A stretch of 30,534 nt of DNA from CAYXZO01 sp964469505 (GTDB lineage Bacteria > Fidelibacterota > UBA8477 > JABMPR01): positions 1 to 30,534 of the forward strand of contig CAYXZO010000030.1 in NCBI GenBank assembly GCA_964469505.1, written 5' to 3'. The notes under the pieces were generated by a model that made no database searches, was not told where the DNA came from, and saw nothing but the letters and a program-made list of their open reading frames with translations. Position 1 is the stretch's first letter; each line of letters starts with the position of its first letter. Shown here in pieces: positions 15,638-23,997 of the stretch. Both the position numbers and the translations under genes were made by a program.

Positions 15638-15734
15638 GGCCGAACCAGCTGATTAGCCCTTCAATACACTCTCTTTCTTTTCAATAATTGGCGAACTATC
15701 GAGGATTTGGAAATCTCGGCGGGGGATTAATCCA

Positions 15735-17309
15735 TTAAGATTGGCGCCGAACCAGGTGCGTTCTCAGTGTTTGGGCCACCTGGACCATCAGTTCTTCCCA
15801 GGCTTGTAACTTTGGTTGTCGGAAGAGACGGGCGGTGGGGTACCAGGGAGAATCGTCACGCTCCCGTAGCCAGCGCCAATCGGCAGCCAGCGGCAGGAGA
15901 ATCCAGACCGGACGCGCCAGAGCCCCGGCCAGGTGGGCGATGGAGGTATCACAGGTGATTATCAGATCCAGATTTTGCATAACTGCGGCGGTATCTAGAA
16001 AAGCGGCTTCTCGATCGGCGTCGGGGGGTAGCGGAACCGGGCGTAATTCCGGTGGGAGTTCTTCTATCTCCTGGCTGCCGTGACCCATCTGTAGGCTGAT
16101 CCATTTGACCCCTTCCACTTCCAATAGCGCTCGGGCTTGGGACAAATGAAAAAAGCGTTCATAATTGCGGTTTTTCTCATTCCCAAACCAGGCCAGGCCT
16201 ATCCGAATTCGACCTGGAGCTACAGTTTCCAGCCACCGGCGCCAGTGTTCAACACGCTGGGATTCCACTCTTAAGTAGGGAACCTTGCGCGGAATTTGGT
16301 CTAAAGAATGAGATAGGATATGGGGTAAGCTCATTAAATGGATGTAATAATCGAAAGGTGGCGGATCAGCGGAATGGGAGCTAACATTGATAACCCCCGG
16401 GGTGGATTTAATCAACGGCAGAAGGCGTTCTGGTCCCCAAAACGTGATCTGGGCTCCTCGCTCGGCTAAGATCGCTGCATATCGAATAAACTGCAGAGTG
16501 TCGCCCAGACCTTGTTCGGCCACTAGCAGGAGTCTTTTATCTATCAGAGGTTCCCCTCGCCATTGGACGCCTTCAGGAGGACGTCGGGGAGCCTTGCCAG
16601 GGAGCTGAAAGCGGGTCTCATAGTCTGCCCATCCCTCCCGATAGCGCCCCAGCTTCAAATATATGAGAGCCCGGGAAAAACAGGCCTCAGGGAAATTTGG
16701 CTCTGCTTTCAGCGCCTGGTTGAAGCTGGCGATGGCTTCTTCCACTCGATCCAGATGGTCCAAGAATTGGCCCAGTGTATTCCACAATCGAGCTGTAGGG
16801 GCCTGAGCTATAGCTTGCCGGAGTAACTTTTCACCCTCTTCCCAAGCTCCCAGGTCACGCAGTGCCAGGGCGGTGAGATTGTATAGTTCGGAGTAGGAAG
16901 GGTTTAATTCCAGGGCCTTACGTAAATTGGCCAGGGCATCTTTAGGCTGATCCGCTAGGCGCAGAGTATCACCCAGGTAAGCCCAACCCCGCCAGTCATG
17001 GGGGGCCAGCCGGGTCACTGCCGAAAAAGCCTGAGCAGCCGCCCGATACTTTTGCATACTTTTCAGGGCTTCTCCTGTGGCTAACAAACCTTCCAGATGG
17101 TTGGGGTCCTGTTGCAACAGGGATTTAAGGTGTAAAAGGGCTGGTTGGGGTTGACGCAGCTTCAAATGGCTTAAGGCGGCGCCCAGTAAGGCGGGAGGGA
17201 AAGTAGGAAACCGTTTGAGCAGAGAGTTGAAGTGAATCAAAGCTTGCCGGGGTTGATCGGCATCCAGCAGCCCCTGGGCCTGAGCCAGCAGGGTCTCCCG
17301 GTCAGTCAT
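15735..17309 (-). CDS. TPR protein with C-terminal GT9/heptosyltransferase-like domain
   Basis: The 524-residue protein has an N-terminal array of about six tetratricopeptide repeats (residues about 5-235, ending GRYREGWADYETRF at 221-234). A C-terminal domain resembling glycosyltransferase family 9 follows, with VAEQGLGDTLQFIRYA at 263-278, FWGPERLLPL at 290-299 and CDTSIAHLAGALARPVW at 453-469. The last stretch corresponds to the sugar-nucleotide-binding region. Proteins of this layout are widespread; donor and acceptor are generally unknown. No signal peptide or membrane segment is seen, so it is probably cytoplasmic. Its ATG overlaps the DUF6165 gene by 8 bases, making it the last gene of a five-gene minus-strand run. 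A role in modifying a protein or glycan is an inference. Confidence 0.85.
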   Translation of the reverse strand: MTDRETLLAQAQGLLDADQPRQALIHFNSLLKRFPTFPPALLGAALSHLKLRQPQPALLHLKSLLQQDPNHLEGLLATGEALKSMQKYRAAAQAFSAVTRLAPHDWRGWAYLGDTLRLADQPKDALANLRKALELNPSYSELYNLTALALRDLGAWEEGEKLLRQAIAQAPTARLWNTLGQFLDHLDRVEEAIASFNQALKAEPNFPEACFSRALIYLKLGRYREGWADYETRFQLPGKAPRRPPEGVQWRGEPLIDKRLLLVAEQGLGDTLQFIRYAAILAERGAQITFWGPERLLPLIKSTPGVINVSSHSADPPPFDYYIHLMSLPHILSHSLDQIPRKVPYLRVESQRVEHWRRWLETVAPGRIRIGLAWFGNEKNRNYERFFHLSQARALLEVEGVKWISLQMGHGSQEIEELPPELRPVPLPPDADREAAFLDTAAVMQNLDLIITCDTSIAHLAGALARPVWILLPLAADWRWLRERDDSPWYPTARLFRQPKLQAWEELMVQVAQTLRTHLVRRQS

Positions 17310-17712
17310 AGGGGTGATAGGATTTTACTTCCTGGAAAAGGGAACCGCTCAGCTCGTTCAATCGGTTTTTTAAAACCGAGCGTTGATCATTGAGCCGGTA
17401 AACGGAACGGGCCAAAGCTATGAAGTCAGCATCGAAACTTTTAGCCGCTTCCTTGTCCCGAATGGCGTCCTCCACATCCCATAACTTGCCGTTTATTTCC
17501 CGTAGTTGCTCCATGGTGGCAACGAACTGGGTTTCTTGGGCCCGGGGAATTTTCTCCAACTCTCGCTCTAGGGCTGCCTTTTCCCGGCGCAGAGCGGCCA
17601 GTTTAGTAGAGTCCTTGATCCGGTCCAGTTTTATGGCCAAGATCGTGATTTTATCACACAGCTCGCCCACGGAAACGGGAATCCGTATTTCGGGGAATTG
17701 TTTGCTCGACAT
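17302..17712 (-). CDS. DUF6165 family protein
   Basis: The 136-residue protein opens IRIPVSVGELCDKITILAIKLDRI (residues 9-32). It continues as a charged helical hairpin with INGKLWDVEDAIRDKEA and a FDADFIALARSVYRLNDQR stretch, ending KSYHPYD. This matches my recollection of DUF6165, small helical proteins usually found near polysaccharide or glycosyltransferase genes; the function is unknown. It overlaps the TPR/GT9-like gene by 8 bases, which supports a joint role. It starts 6 bases after the CoA-binding gene on the minus strand. Confidence 0.8.
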   Translation of the reverse strand: MSSKQFPEIRIPVSVGELCDKITILAIKLDRIKDSTKLAALRREKAALERELEKIPRAQETQFVATMEQLREINGKLWDVEDAIRDKEAAKSFDADFIALARSVYRLNDQRSVLKNRLNELSGSLFQEVKSYHPYD

Positions 17713-17718
17713 ATTGGC

Positions 17719-18123
17719 TTAATATGCTAAATAGCGGCTGTGAACCCGGTAAATGCAGTTATTCATCACGACCAGTATACCCGCTTTCTCGGCCTTGCGG
17801 GCCGCCTGGCGATGATACACTCCATCCTGCATCCAAATCAAACCCACGTCACCACGGGCTAAAGCTGAATCCACGATAGGTTCCACGAATTCCGATCGGC
17901 GAAAAATATCAACTATGTCCAGTTTACCTGGAATGTCTTTAATGTCGGGATAGCAAGGCCGGTCGTATAAGGTGGAGTAGTTGGGGTTTACCGGAATTAC
18001 TTCATAGCCCTGCTCCATCAGATAGTAAGCGATGGTGTAACTGGGCCGGGCTGGATTAGCGGAGGCCCCCACTACGGCGATGGTCTTGGCCTCTCGCAGG
18101 TAGTCCAGAATTGCTTTTTTCAT
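17719..18123 (-). CDS. CoA-binding domain protein (YccU-like)
   Basis: The 134-residue protein is a single Rossmann-type CoA-binding domain: TIAVVGASANPARPSY at 14-29, VIPVNPNY at 42-49, DIVDIFRR at 69-76, then WMQDGVYH and a closing VVMNNCIYRVH. These stand-alone proteins resemble the CoA-binding domain of succinyl-CoA synthetase alpha and are thought to bind CoA or acyl-CoA; no reaction is established. Its ATG overlaps the proline dehydrogenase stop by 4 bases (ATGA), so the two are co-translated. Confidence 0.9.
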   Translation of the reverse strand: MKKAILDYLREAKTIAVVGASANPARPSYTIAYYLMEQGYEVIPVNPNYSTLYDRPCYPDIKDIPGKLDIVDIFRRSEFVEPIVDSALARGDVGLIWMQDGVYHRQAARKAEKAGILVVMNNCIYRVHSRYLAY

Positions 18124-19046
18124 GATTTCCGTCCATCAGTTAGAGCGTAGCCACGGCGCTTAAGAATATTTTTAAGAATATACCCAGCAAGGTTGGGATT
18201 TTCTTTCAACCGCCGGGAAGCATAGGCAAACCAATCGGCGCCAAAGGGTACATAAATGCGGACTTTATGGCCCTCGTCCCGCAGGTGATGTAAGGTAGAT
18301 AGGATTGGAACCCCTAATAGCGCCTGAAATTCATAGCGGTCTGCAGGAATTTGTAAACGGGCTATCATTTCCCGGGCTTTTTGGATGAGGACCAAATCAT
18401 GGGTGGCGATGCCAGTGTAGGCACCGTCCTTTAGCTGAATTTCAAGCATTTGCAGGTAATGATCGCGAATGGCTTCCCGGTCCTGAATAGCGATCTCCGG
18501 GGGTTCCTGGTAGATTCCTTTACATATGCGCAGATTGGCCTTTTCGGAGGCCAGTAATTTGACGTCCTCCAGGCTGCGATAGAGATATGCCTGCAGAACT
18601 ATCCCTATATTATGGAATTCCCGGTGTAGTTCCCGGTAGATGTCGATGGTAACCTGAGTGTAGGGGGAATTCTCCATGTCCAGGCGCACGAAAATACCGC
18701 GCTCTCGGGCTGCCGCCACCAGTTTACGGATGTTTTCCCGGGCGGCATTGAAATCAAAGGCTAACCCCAGGGCAGTTCCTTTAATGGAGATGTTTCGGGA
18801 AATATCATGCTGCCCAATTTGGTCCATGAGGTCCAGATAGCGTCCCAGCGCCATCTGGGCAGCGGCGGGGTCATGGACTGCCTCACCGAGGATGTCCAGC
18901 GTGGTGCTGAAGCCTGCCGCTTTCAGTTCCTGGCAGACCTGCATGGCCGCGGCGATATCTTCGCCGGCAATGTAGGGAGCAGCAAAAGCTTTAACTAGAA
19001 AACGGGGAGTGTAAGGCAGGAGTGTAACTAACCATTCATTAAACAT
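18120..19046 (-). CDS. putB: Proline dehydrogenase, monofunctional
   Basis: This 308-residue PRODH barrel matches the monofunctional (Thermus/Bacillus-type) enzyme. It shows SIKGTALGL at 87-95, VRLDMENS at 120-127, IATHD at 213-217, YEFQALLGV at 238-246, YVPFGADWFAYASRRLKENP at 265-284 with the substrate-binding arginines, and a C-terminal helix. It oxidises L-proline to pyrroline-5-carboxylate using FAD and passes electrons to the respiratory chain at the membrane face. An AAAGGAG site lies just upstream of the ATG. The usual partner, P5C dehydrogenase, is not in the window; the neighbours are a GNAT-like protein and a CoA-binding protein. Confidence 0.95.
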   Translation of the reverse strand: MFNEWLVTLLPYTPRFLVKAFAAPYIAGEDIAAAMQVCQELKAAGFSTTLDILGEAVHDPAAAQMALGRYLDLMDQIGQHDISRNISIKGTALGLAFDFNAARENIRKLVAAARERGIFVRLDMENSPYTQVTIDIYRELHREFHNIGIVLQAYLYRSLEDVKLLASEKANLRICKGIYQEPPEIAIQDREAIRDHYLQMLEIQLKDGAYTGIATHDLVLIQKAREMIARLQIPADRYEFQALLGVPILSTLHHLRDEGHKVRIYVPFGADWFAYASRRLKENPNLAGYILKNILKRRGYALTDGRKS

Positions 19047-19082
19047 GAATCGCTCCTTTGGAAAAGCTGGGAAGCACGAAAG

Positions 19083-19661
19083 TCACCCCAGCGGCCGCCG
19101 ATAGAACTCAAAAACCTTACCAGTATTGCGCCAGTTGGGAAAGCGTTGAAGAACCTGGGCATTGGGGAAGTGGCGGGCCACAACCCCCTCCAACACGTGA
19201 CCGGCTACGTACAGGTAGCCTTTTTTCCGCAACCAGTTCAGATAAACCCGTTTCAGCATTTTCGCGTAACCGGTTTTACGATGATTTTCGTCGAAAACGA
19301 AGGCGTAGGTATAAATGGTGGTATGACGCCCAAACTGAGGATCGCTCTGAGCCCAACTCTCTTTATCGAAATACTCCAGAGGCACGCCTACGAGAAAGCC
19401 AATAATCGTGCCATGTAAACGTCCTACGAAGGGTAGGGTAGTGGGGAAGTTGAAATATTTACGTACCGTTTTACGAGTGAAAGCCGCTCCCGGACCGAAA
19501 AGTTCGTCCAGATCTTGGGAAATGGCAATTATGCGTTCCGCATCTTCCGCCGATAAGGCCTCAATTAGCTCCACCTGGAAGTCCAACGTGGCGGCAATAA
19601 GCCGCGTCCGTGATACCGGAGGAGCATCCTGAGCGTTTTCAAAGAATTCCAGTTGATCCAT
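19083..19661 (-). CDS. GNAT-fold acetyltransferase-like protein
   Basis: The 192-residue protein looks like a GNAT-family N-acetyltransferase. A central strand (IYTYAFVFDENH) is followed by an R/K-x-x-G-Y-A acetyl-CoA loop within HRKTGYAKMLKR, then a helix and a strand-helix pair (YLYVAGHVLEGVVARHFPN). The N-terminal 75 residues include DLDELFGPGAAFTRKTV and are not specific. The substrate is unknown. It starts the minus-strand run, 36 bases ahead of proline dehydrogenase, with no strong ribosome site, and faces the divergent hydrolase gene across about 100 bases that should hold both promoters. Confidence 0.7.
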   Translation of the reverse strand: MDQLEFFENAQDAPPVSRTRLIAATLDFQVELIEALSAEDAERIIAISQDLDELFGPGAAFTRKTVRKYFNFPTTLPFVGRLHGTIIGFLVGVPLEYFDKESWAQSDPQFGRHTTIYTYAFVFDENHRKTGYAKMLKRVYLNWLRKKGYLYVAGHVLEGVVARHFPNAQVLQRFPNWRNTGKVFEFYRRPLG

Positions 19662-19765
19662 CCGTTTGAATTTTAATGACTGGGCTGTTATGAGGCCACG
19701 ATTTTCCCGGCACCTCGTTTCTAATTTAACATTGCGGAAGTAGGTGAATCCGCTAATTTCAGGTT

Positions 19766-20596
19766 ATGCCCACTATCTCCCGGCCTTACTCCGATTCCCC
19801 AACTCGACCGCCTGCCGATGAATTCCGATTTGCCCTTTTAGGGAGTGGCAGTAAAGGCAATGCCGCTGTGGTGCAATATAATGACACCACTTTGTTAATC
19901 GATGCTGGACTTTCCCATCGACAAATCAGTATGCGATTGCGTAGGTTGGGATTATCGATGGATGATATTAGCGCCTGTCTTATTACCCACGAACACCAGG
20001 ACCACATTCGGGGACTCTCGTTACTGGCGAAGCGTCACCAACTGCCGGTATTCATGCATCCTTTGACTTTCAGATTTTTGGAAAATGTTGGCGTGCAGGT
20101 GGAACAACACCGTTTCTTTGAAGAAGGGGAACAATGGCAGGTGGGTTCCATGGGCATAACCAGCTTTCCACTACCCCATGATTCCCGCTCAGCTGTTGGT
20201 TTTATTCTGCAAGCCGATGGTTTGTCTTTGGGCTATTTTACTGATCTGGGAGAGGTGCAACCACCCCTGGTGGAGGCAGTATCGCAGTTGGATTGGCTGA
20301 TTTTAGAAGCCAACCATGATCCGCAGATGCTAGTCGAAGGACCATATCCTGTCCATATAAAAGAACGTATTGCCAGCCCTCGGGGACATTTATCCAATCT
20401 GGAAGCGGCTGAGTTGGTAAGCGAAGCTCAGAAGGCGGGAAAGTTGAGAGGTGTGGTGCTGGCCCACCTGAGTGAAACCAACAATACTCCCGCCATAGCC
20501 TTAAAAGCATTCAATGGTTTGAGTGCAAAGTTCCCCAAAATACTTGTGGCTGAACAACGGGAACCTACTCCCTGGATAACTTTGGAGGAAAGATGA
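19766..20596 (+). CDS. MBL-fold metallo-hydrolase, YycJ/WalJ-like
   Basis: The 276-residue protein has the metallo-beta-lactamase fold with LLGSGSKGNAAVV at 24-36, LIDAGLS at 44-50 and the metal motif HEHQDH at 75-80. A later metal ligand lies in PLPHDS and another in YFTDLGE. The run GSGSKGN...DAGLS is characteristic of YycJ-type proteins, which are putative DNA- or phosphodiester-acting hydrolases. The first 20 or so residues are an unusual Pro/Ser-rich extension, but no in-frame start lies closer to the fold. It heads a plus-strand operon and overlaps the cyclophilin ATG by 4 bases. Confidence 0.9.
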   Translation: MPTISRPYSDSPTRPPADEFRFALLGSGSKGNAAVVQYNDTTLLIDAGLSHRQISMRLRRLGLSMDDISACLITHEHQDHIRGLSLLAKRHQLPVFMHPLTFRFLENVGVQVEQHRFFEEGEQWQVGSMGITSFPLPHDSRSAVGFILQADGLSLGYFTDLGEVQPPLVEAVSQLDWLILEANHDPQMLVEGPYPVHIKERIASPRGHLSNLEAAELVSEAQKAGKLRGVVLAHLSETNNTPAIALKAFNGLSAKFPKILVAEQREPTPWITLEER

Positions 20597-21156
20597 GGAT
20601 ATTAAGCATCCTGTTAGTGGCATTGCTAATGACGGCATGTAGCAAATCCAAGCCGGATGAGGTTGTGGTATTAAAAACTGAGCTGGGGACCATTTATATT
20701 GATGTCTATGAGCACGAAACACCCTTGCATGCCAGTAATTTCAAGCGCTTGGCTAGCTCGGGTCAGCTGGTGGGAACTTATTTCCACCGAGTCGTGCCAG
20801 GCTTCGTGATCCAGGGCGGTGATCCCAATACCAAAAACGACGATCGCAGTGATGATGGATACGGGGGCATCGGTGAACGAATCCCAGCTGAGATCGGCAT
20901 GAAGCATTTGCGAGGCTCGGTGGGGATGGCCCGGGACAATAATCCGGCCAAAGCCTCCAATGGTAGTCAGTTTTATATTTGCTTGAAAAACTTGCCGCAG
21001 TTGGATGGAGGTTACACGGTTTTCGGCAAGGTTATTAAAGGAATGGATGTGGTGGACAAGATTGCGGCCCTCGAAAGAGACGAACGGGACAATCCCCTTG
21101 AATCGGTTCATATAACTGCCACCGAAGTGGTTCCAAGAAACAAGTTAGGATTTTAG
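20593..21156 (+). CDS. Cyclophilin-type peptidyl-prolyl isomerase lipoprotein
   Basis: A lipoprotein signal (hydrophobic 3-13, lipobox LMTAC, C16) precedes a compact bacterial cyclophilin of about 165 residues. YFHRVVPGFVIQGGDP at 63-78 carries the catalytic arginine R66. GSVGMAR, NGSQFYICL and LDGGYTVFGKVIKGMDVVD follow, all conserved. It should catalyse proline cis-trans isomerisation at the periplasmic side of a membrane, helping envelope proteins fold. It lies in one operon with patatin and DsbD genes, which fits an envelope folding role. Confidence 0.95.
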   Translation: MRILSILLVALLMTACSKSKPDEVVVLKTELGTIYIDVYEHETPLHASNFKRLASSGQLVGTYFHRVVPGFVIQGGDPNTKNDDRSDDGYGGIGERIPAEIGMKHLRGSVGMARDNNPAKASNGSQFYICLKNLPQLDGGYTVFGKVIKGMDVVDKIAALERDERDNPLESVHITATEVVPRNKLGF

Positions 21157-21159
21157 TTC

Positions 21160-22116
21160 ATGGCGGAGCCAGTTGTATTCGGTTTGGCGTTGGGGGGTGG
21201 TGGCGCCCGGGGGTATGCCCACCTGGGAGTTCTGGAAATGCTGGAGCGGGAACACCTGCAACCGGCTATTATAACCGGTACCAGCTTTGGAGCCCTGGTA
21301 GGGGCTTTATACCTTGCTTTTGGTTCGGCAGCAGCGGTCAAGACTCGTTTAGATGCTTTTCAACGCACGGAAGAATTTAAAGCTCTGGGGTTTGAATATC
21401 TCAAGCCTCAGGAGAGGGGCGGGGGTTCCTTCTTGCAACAGGTTACGCGAGTTTTGAAAAACAGGGTGGTGGTCAACCTGGCTCAATCTCGGCCCGGTTT
21501 GATACACCGTCACAAGCTCCAGGAAGCGGTAAAATGGTTATTGCCCGTGAAAATATGGGAGAATGACGACACTCGTTTGGGCGTGGTGGCGACTGATATT
21601 CGTACCGGTGAACATGTGTATTTTACCGATGGCGATTTGATTTTTGCCGTTGCTGCTTCAATGGCAATTCCCGGCTTTGTGCCGCCTTTGGAATTCAACG
21701 GACGCTTGCTGGTGGATGGCGGTGTTTCACAGAATCTACCCGTTTTGTTGGCTAGACAGATGGGAGCCAATCTGGTACTGGCGGTGGATGTGGGGCAAGC
21801 GGTTAACCCTGACGCTCCTCTTGATAATGCCCTGGAAGTTATGGCGCAGGCGGAAAGCATAACTTCTTACCATTACCGCAATTATCTGGCCCGTGAAGCT
21901 GATCTGACTTTGAAAGTGGAACTGAAGGGAGCTCATTGGTCGGAATTCCATCGCTCAGAAGAGTTTTATTTAGCGGGTAAGAAAGCTTACGAAACAGGGG
22001 CACTCCAGTTACAAGCGTTATGGGAGCGTCGTACTCACCCATGGCGTTATCGAATTAAGCATTTGTTTGGTGGTCATTATCAGCGGCAGCGGAAGGAGAT
22101 AGTCATTGAAAGCTAA
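21160..22116 (+). CDS. Patatin-like phospholipase family protein
   Basis: The 318-residue protein has the patatin catalytic features: the oxyanion-hole block GGGGARGYAHLG at 12-23, nucleophile S42 in GTSFG (40-44), and the dyad aspartate D186 in DGG at 186-188. It resembles the RssA/YchK group of cytoplasmic serine hydrolases, predicted to act on phospholipids or related acyl esters. No signal peptide is seen. It starts 3 bases after the cyclophilin stop and overlaps the dsbD start by 11 bases. Confidence 0.92.
   Translation: MAEPVVFGLALGGGGARGYAHLGVLEMLEREHLQPAIITGTSFGALVGALYLAFGSAAAVKTRLDAFQRTEEFKALGFEYLKPQERGGGSFLQQVTRVLKNRVVVNLAQSRPGLIHRHKLQEAVKWLLPVKIWENDDTRLGVVATDIRTGEHVYFTDGDLIFAVAASMAIPGFVPPLEFNGRLLVDGGVSQNLPVLLARQMGANLVLAVDVGQAVNPDAPLDNALEVMAQAESITSYHYRNYLAREADLTLKVELKGAHWSEFHRSEEFYLAGKKAYETGALQLQALWERRTHPWRYRIKHLFGGHYQRQRKEIVIES
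22093..22098 (+). promoter_or_regulatory. Ribosome binding site fixing the TTG start of dsbD
   Basis: AAGGAG lies 7 bases before TTG 22106 inside the patatin gene. The product begins with a normal signal peptide from that codon, and no ATG lies in frame before the signal sequence. Confidence 0.65.
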
Positions 22117-23905
22117 ACAGTTTCTGCTGATAGGTGCTTTATTGAGCACCAGTCTGTTATGGGGGCAACCAACTTCAGCCAAAGACATAGTGAAGGTGCA
22201 GCTAAAACCTTCTTTAAATGCTTTCCCAACTGATAAACCATTAAACCTGGCCCTGGAAATCGATATTCTTCCTCCTTGGCATATCTATGGGAAGCCCGGA
22301 GAAGATCTTTTTGTGATACCAACGAAAGTGCTCATCGATTCCATATCACCAGGATTCGAACTGGACGACTGGGAATATCCCGAGGCAGAAAAACTGGCCG
22401 TGGCCGGAGAGAAACAACCCTCCCACGTGTATACTGGGAGGGTGGTTTTGCGCAACCGGGTGAGGCTAGAAGAGCCTAAGGTTAAGTCTTTCTATATTCG
22501 GGGCCGGGTACATTACCAAGCTTGTGACGCGGTATCCTGTCTAGTGCCGGCAGATGCGCCATTTGAGTTAACTCTACCTGTCGCCGGTGCGGGCAAAGTT
22601 GCCAAACAGGTCAATAAGGATCTTTTCGAGGGCGCTGAGACACCTAAGAAAGTTCAGACTGAAGCTGAACCTGTCAGTGGAGAAGCGAGTAAGGTTAACC
22701 AGCTGCTTTCCCAAAAAGGGCTGATACTTTCTCTGGGGTTCATTTTTCTGCTGGGATTGGCCCTTAATCTGACTCCTTGTGTATACCCCCTCATTCCGAT
22801 TACCATCAGCTACTTTGGCGGCTCCGGGGCCGGAAAAGGCAAGACGGCCTGGAGTGCCTTGGCTTACGTACTGGGGATCTCTGTTACCTATTCCGCCCTA
22901 GGTGTGGCAGCGGCCCTTACTGGCAAGCTGTTTGGGCAACTGCTAACCATCCCTTGGGTGCTGATCGGATTGGCATTGCTGATGGTGGCCCTGGCTCTTT
23001 CTATGTTTGGGCTGTACGAATTCCGGCTACCGGCCGGATTGATGACCGCCGCCGGCAAAACCAGGTCCGGCGTTCTAGGGAGTCTATTCATGGGCCTCAC
23101 GATGGGCATTATCGCTGCTCCCTGCATCGGTCCTTTTGTAGTAGGGTTACTGGCTTACGTAGCCCAGACCCATAACCCCTACTTGGGGTTTCTGCTCTTT
23201 TTTGTCATGTCCTTAGGTTTAGGAGCGCCCTATTTCTTCCTGGCTTTATTTTCCAGTAGAATCCAATCGCTACCCAAGTCGGGAATGTGGATGGTGGGGG
23301 TGCGCAATCTGTTCGGTGTGATTCTGCTGGGGATGGCTGTCTATTTCATAATGCCCCTATTGGGGGATTGGGGTGGCAAGGCGCTGGCGATTTACCTGAT
23401 TTTAGGCGGTGCTTACCTCATCATGTTCGAGCGCCATAGTGATTCGGTAACTGGTTATCGCCTGTTTAAGCAGCTCCTGGCCATCGGTGTGATTATTTAT
23501 GCTACCTGGCTGTTGGTACCCCGCACCATTGCCGGAGATCAGATCGATTGGAAGCGTCCCCAAAACCTGACAGCGTTGGAAGAGTTGATGGATGGATCTA
23601 GACCGTTAATTCTGGACTTTTATGCGGATTGGTGTATTCCCTGTCGTGAAATGGATGCCATTACTTTCAGCGATCAACGGGTTATACGCCGTAGCCAAGC
23701 CTTTACCATGGTCAAGATAGACCTGACACAGGAGAAAGGCGCTTTCGAAAAAATGATTCGCCGCAAGTTTGACATAAAAGGGGTGCCGACTTACGTGTTT
23801 CTTTTACCCGGCGGGAAAGAAGTGGAGCACCTGCGGTTAACCGGTTTTGAAGATCCCGAACCTTTTTTGAAACGGATGGAAGCGGCTCTTAAAGCACAGG
23901 AATAG
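22106..23905 (+). CDS. dsbD: Thiol:disulfide interchange protein DsbD
   Basis: The 599-residue protein has all three DsbD modules. A signal peptide (1-25) leads to the periplasmic alpha domain with PPWHIY at 56-61 and the redox pair C140/C145. About eight membrane segments follow from 205 to 472; the transmembrane cysteines are C225 (LTPCVYPLIP) and C340 (APCIGPF). A C-terminal thioredoxin-like gamma domain has CIPC at 510-513 in YADWCIPCREM. It carries electrons from cytoplasmic thioredoxin to the periplasm to reduce misplaced disulfides or cytochrome c maturation partners. The TTG start overlaps the patatin gene by 11 bases, placing dsbD last in this operon. Confidence 0.95.
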   Translation: MKAKQFLLIGALLSTSLLWGQPTSAKDIVKVQLKPSLNAFPTDKPLNLALEIDILPPWHIYGKPGEDLFVIPTKVLIDSISPGFELDDWEYPEAEKLAVAGEKQPSHVYTGRVVLRNRVRLEEPKVKSFYIRGRVHYQACDAVSCLVPADAPFELTLPVAGAGKVAKQVNKDLFEGAETPKKVQTEAEPVSGEASKVNQLLSQKGLILSLGFIFLLGLALNLTPCVYPLIPITISYFGGSGAGKGKTAWSALAYVLGISVTYSALGVAAALTGKLFGQLLTIPWVLIGLALLMVALALSMFGLYEFRLPAGLMTAAGKTRSGVLGSLFMGLTMGIIAAPCIGPFVVGLLAYVAQTHNPYLGFLLFFVMSLGLGAPYFFLALFSSRIQSLPKSGMWMVGVRNLFGVILLGMAVYFIMPLLGDWGGKALAIYLILGGAYLIMFERHSDSVTGYRLFKQLLAIGVIIYATWLLVPRTIAGDQIDWKRPQNLTALEELMDGSRPLILDFYADWCIPCREMDAITFSDQRVIRRSQAFTMVKIDLTQEKGAFEKMIRRKFDIKGVPTYVFLLPGGKEVEHLRLTGFEDPEPFLKRMEAALKAQE

Positions 23906-23997
23906 CTTCTTCTATGTGATTTGTCTTTGATCCAAATCAGAATCTCTTGTGTATTTTCTTGCCATTAACGCAAATTGGCATAGCTTAGCCCCAAACT

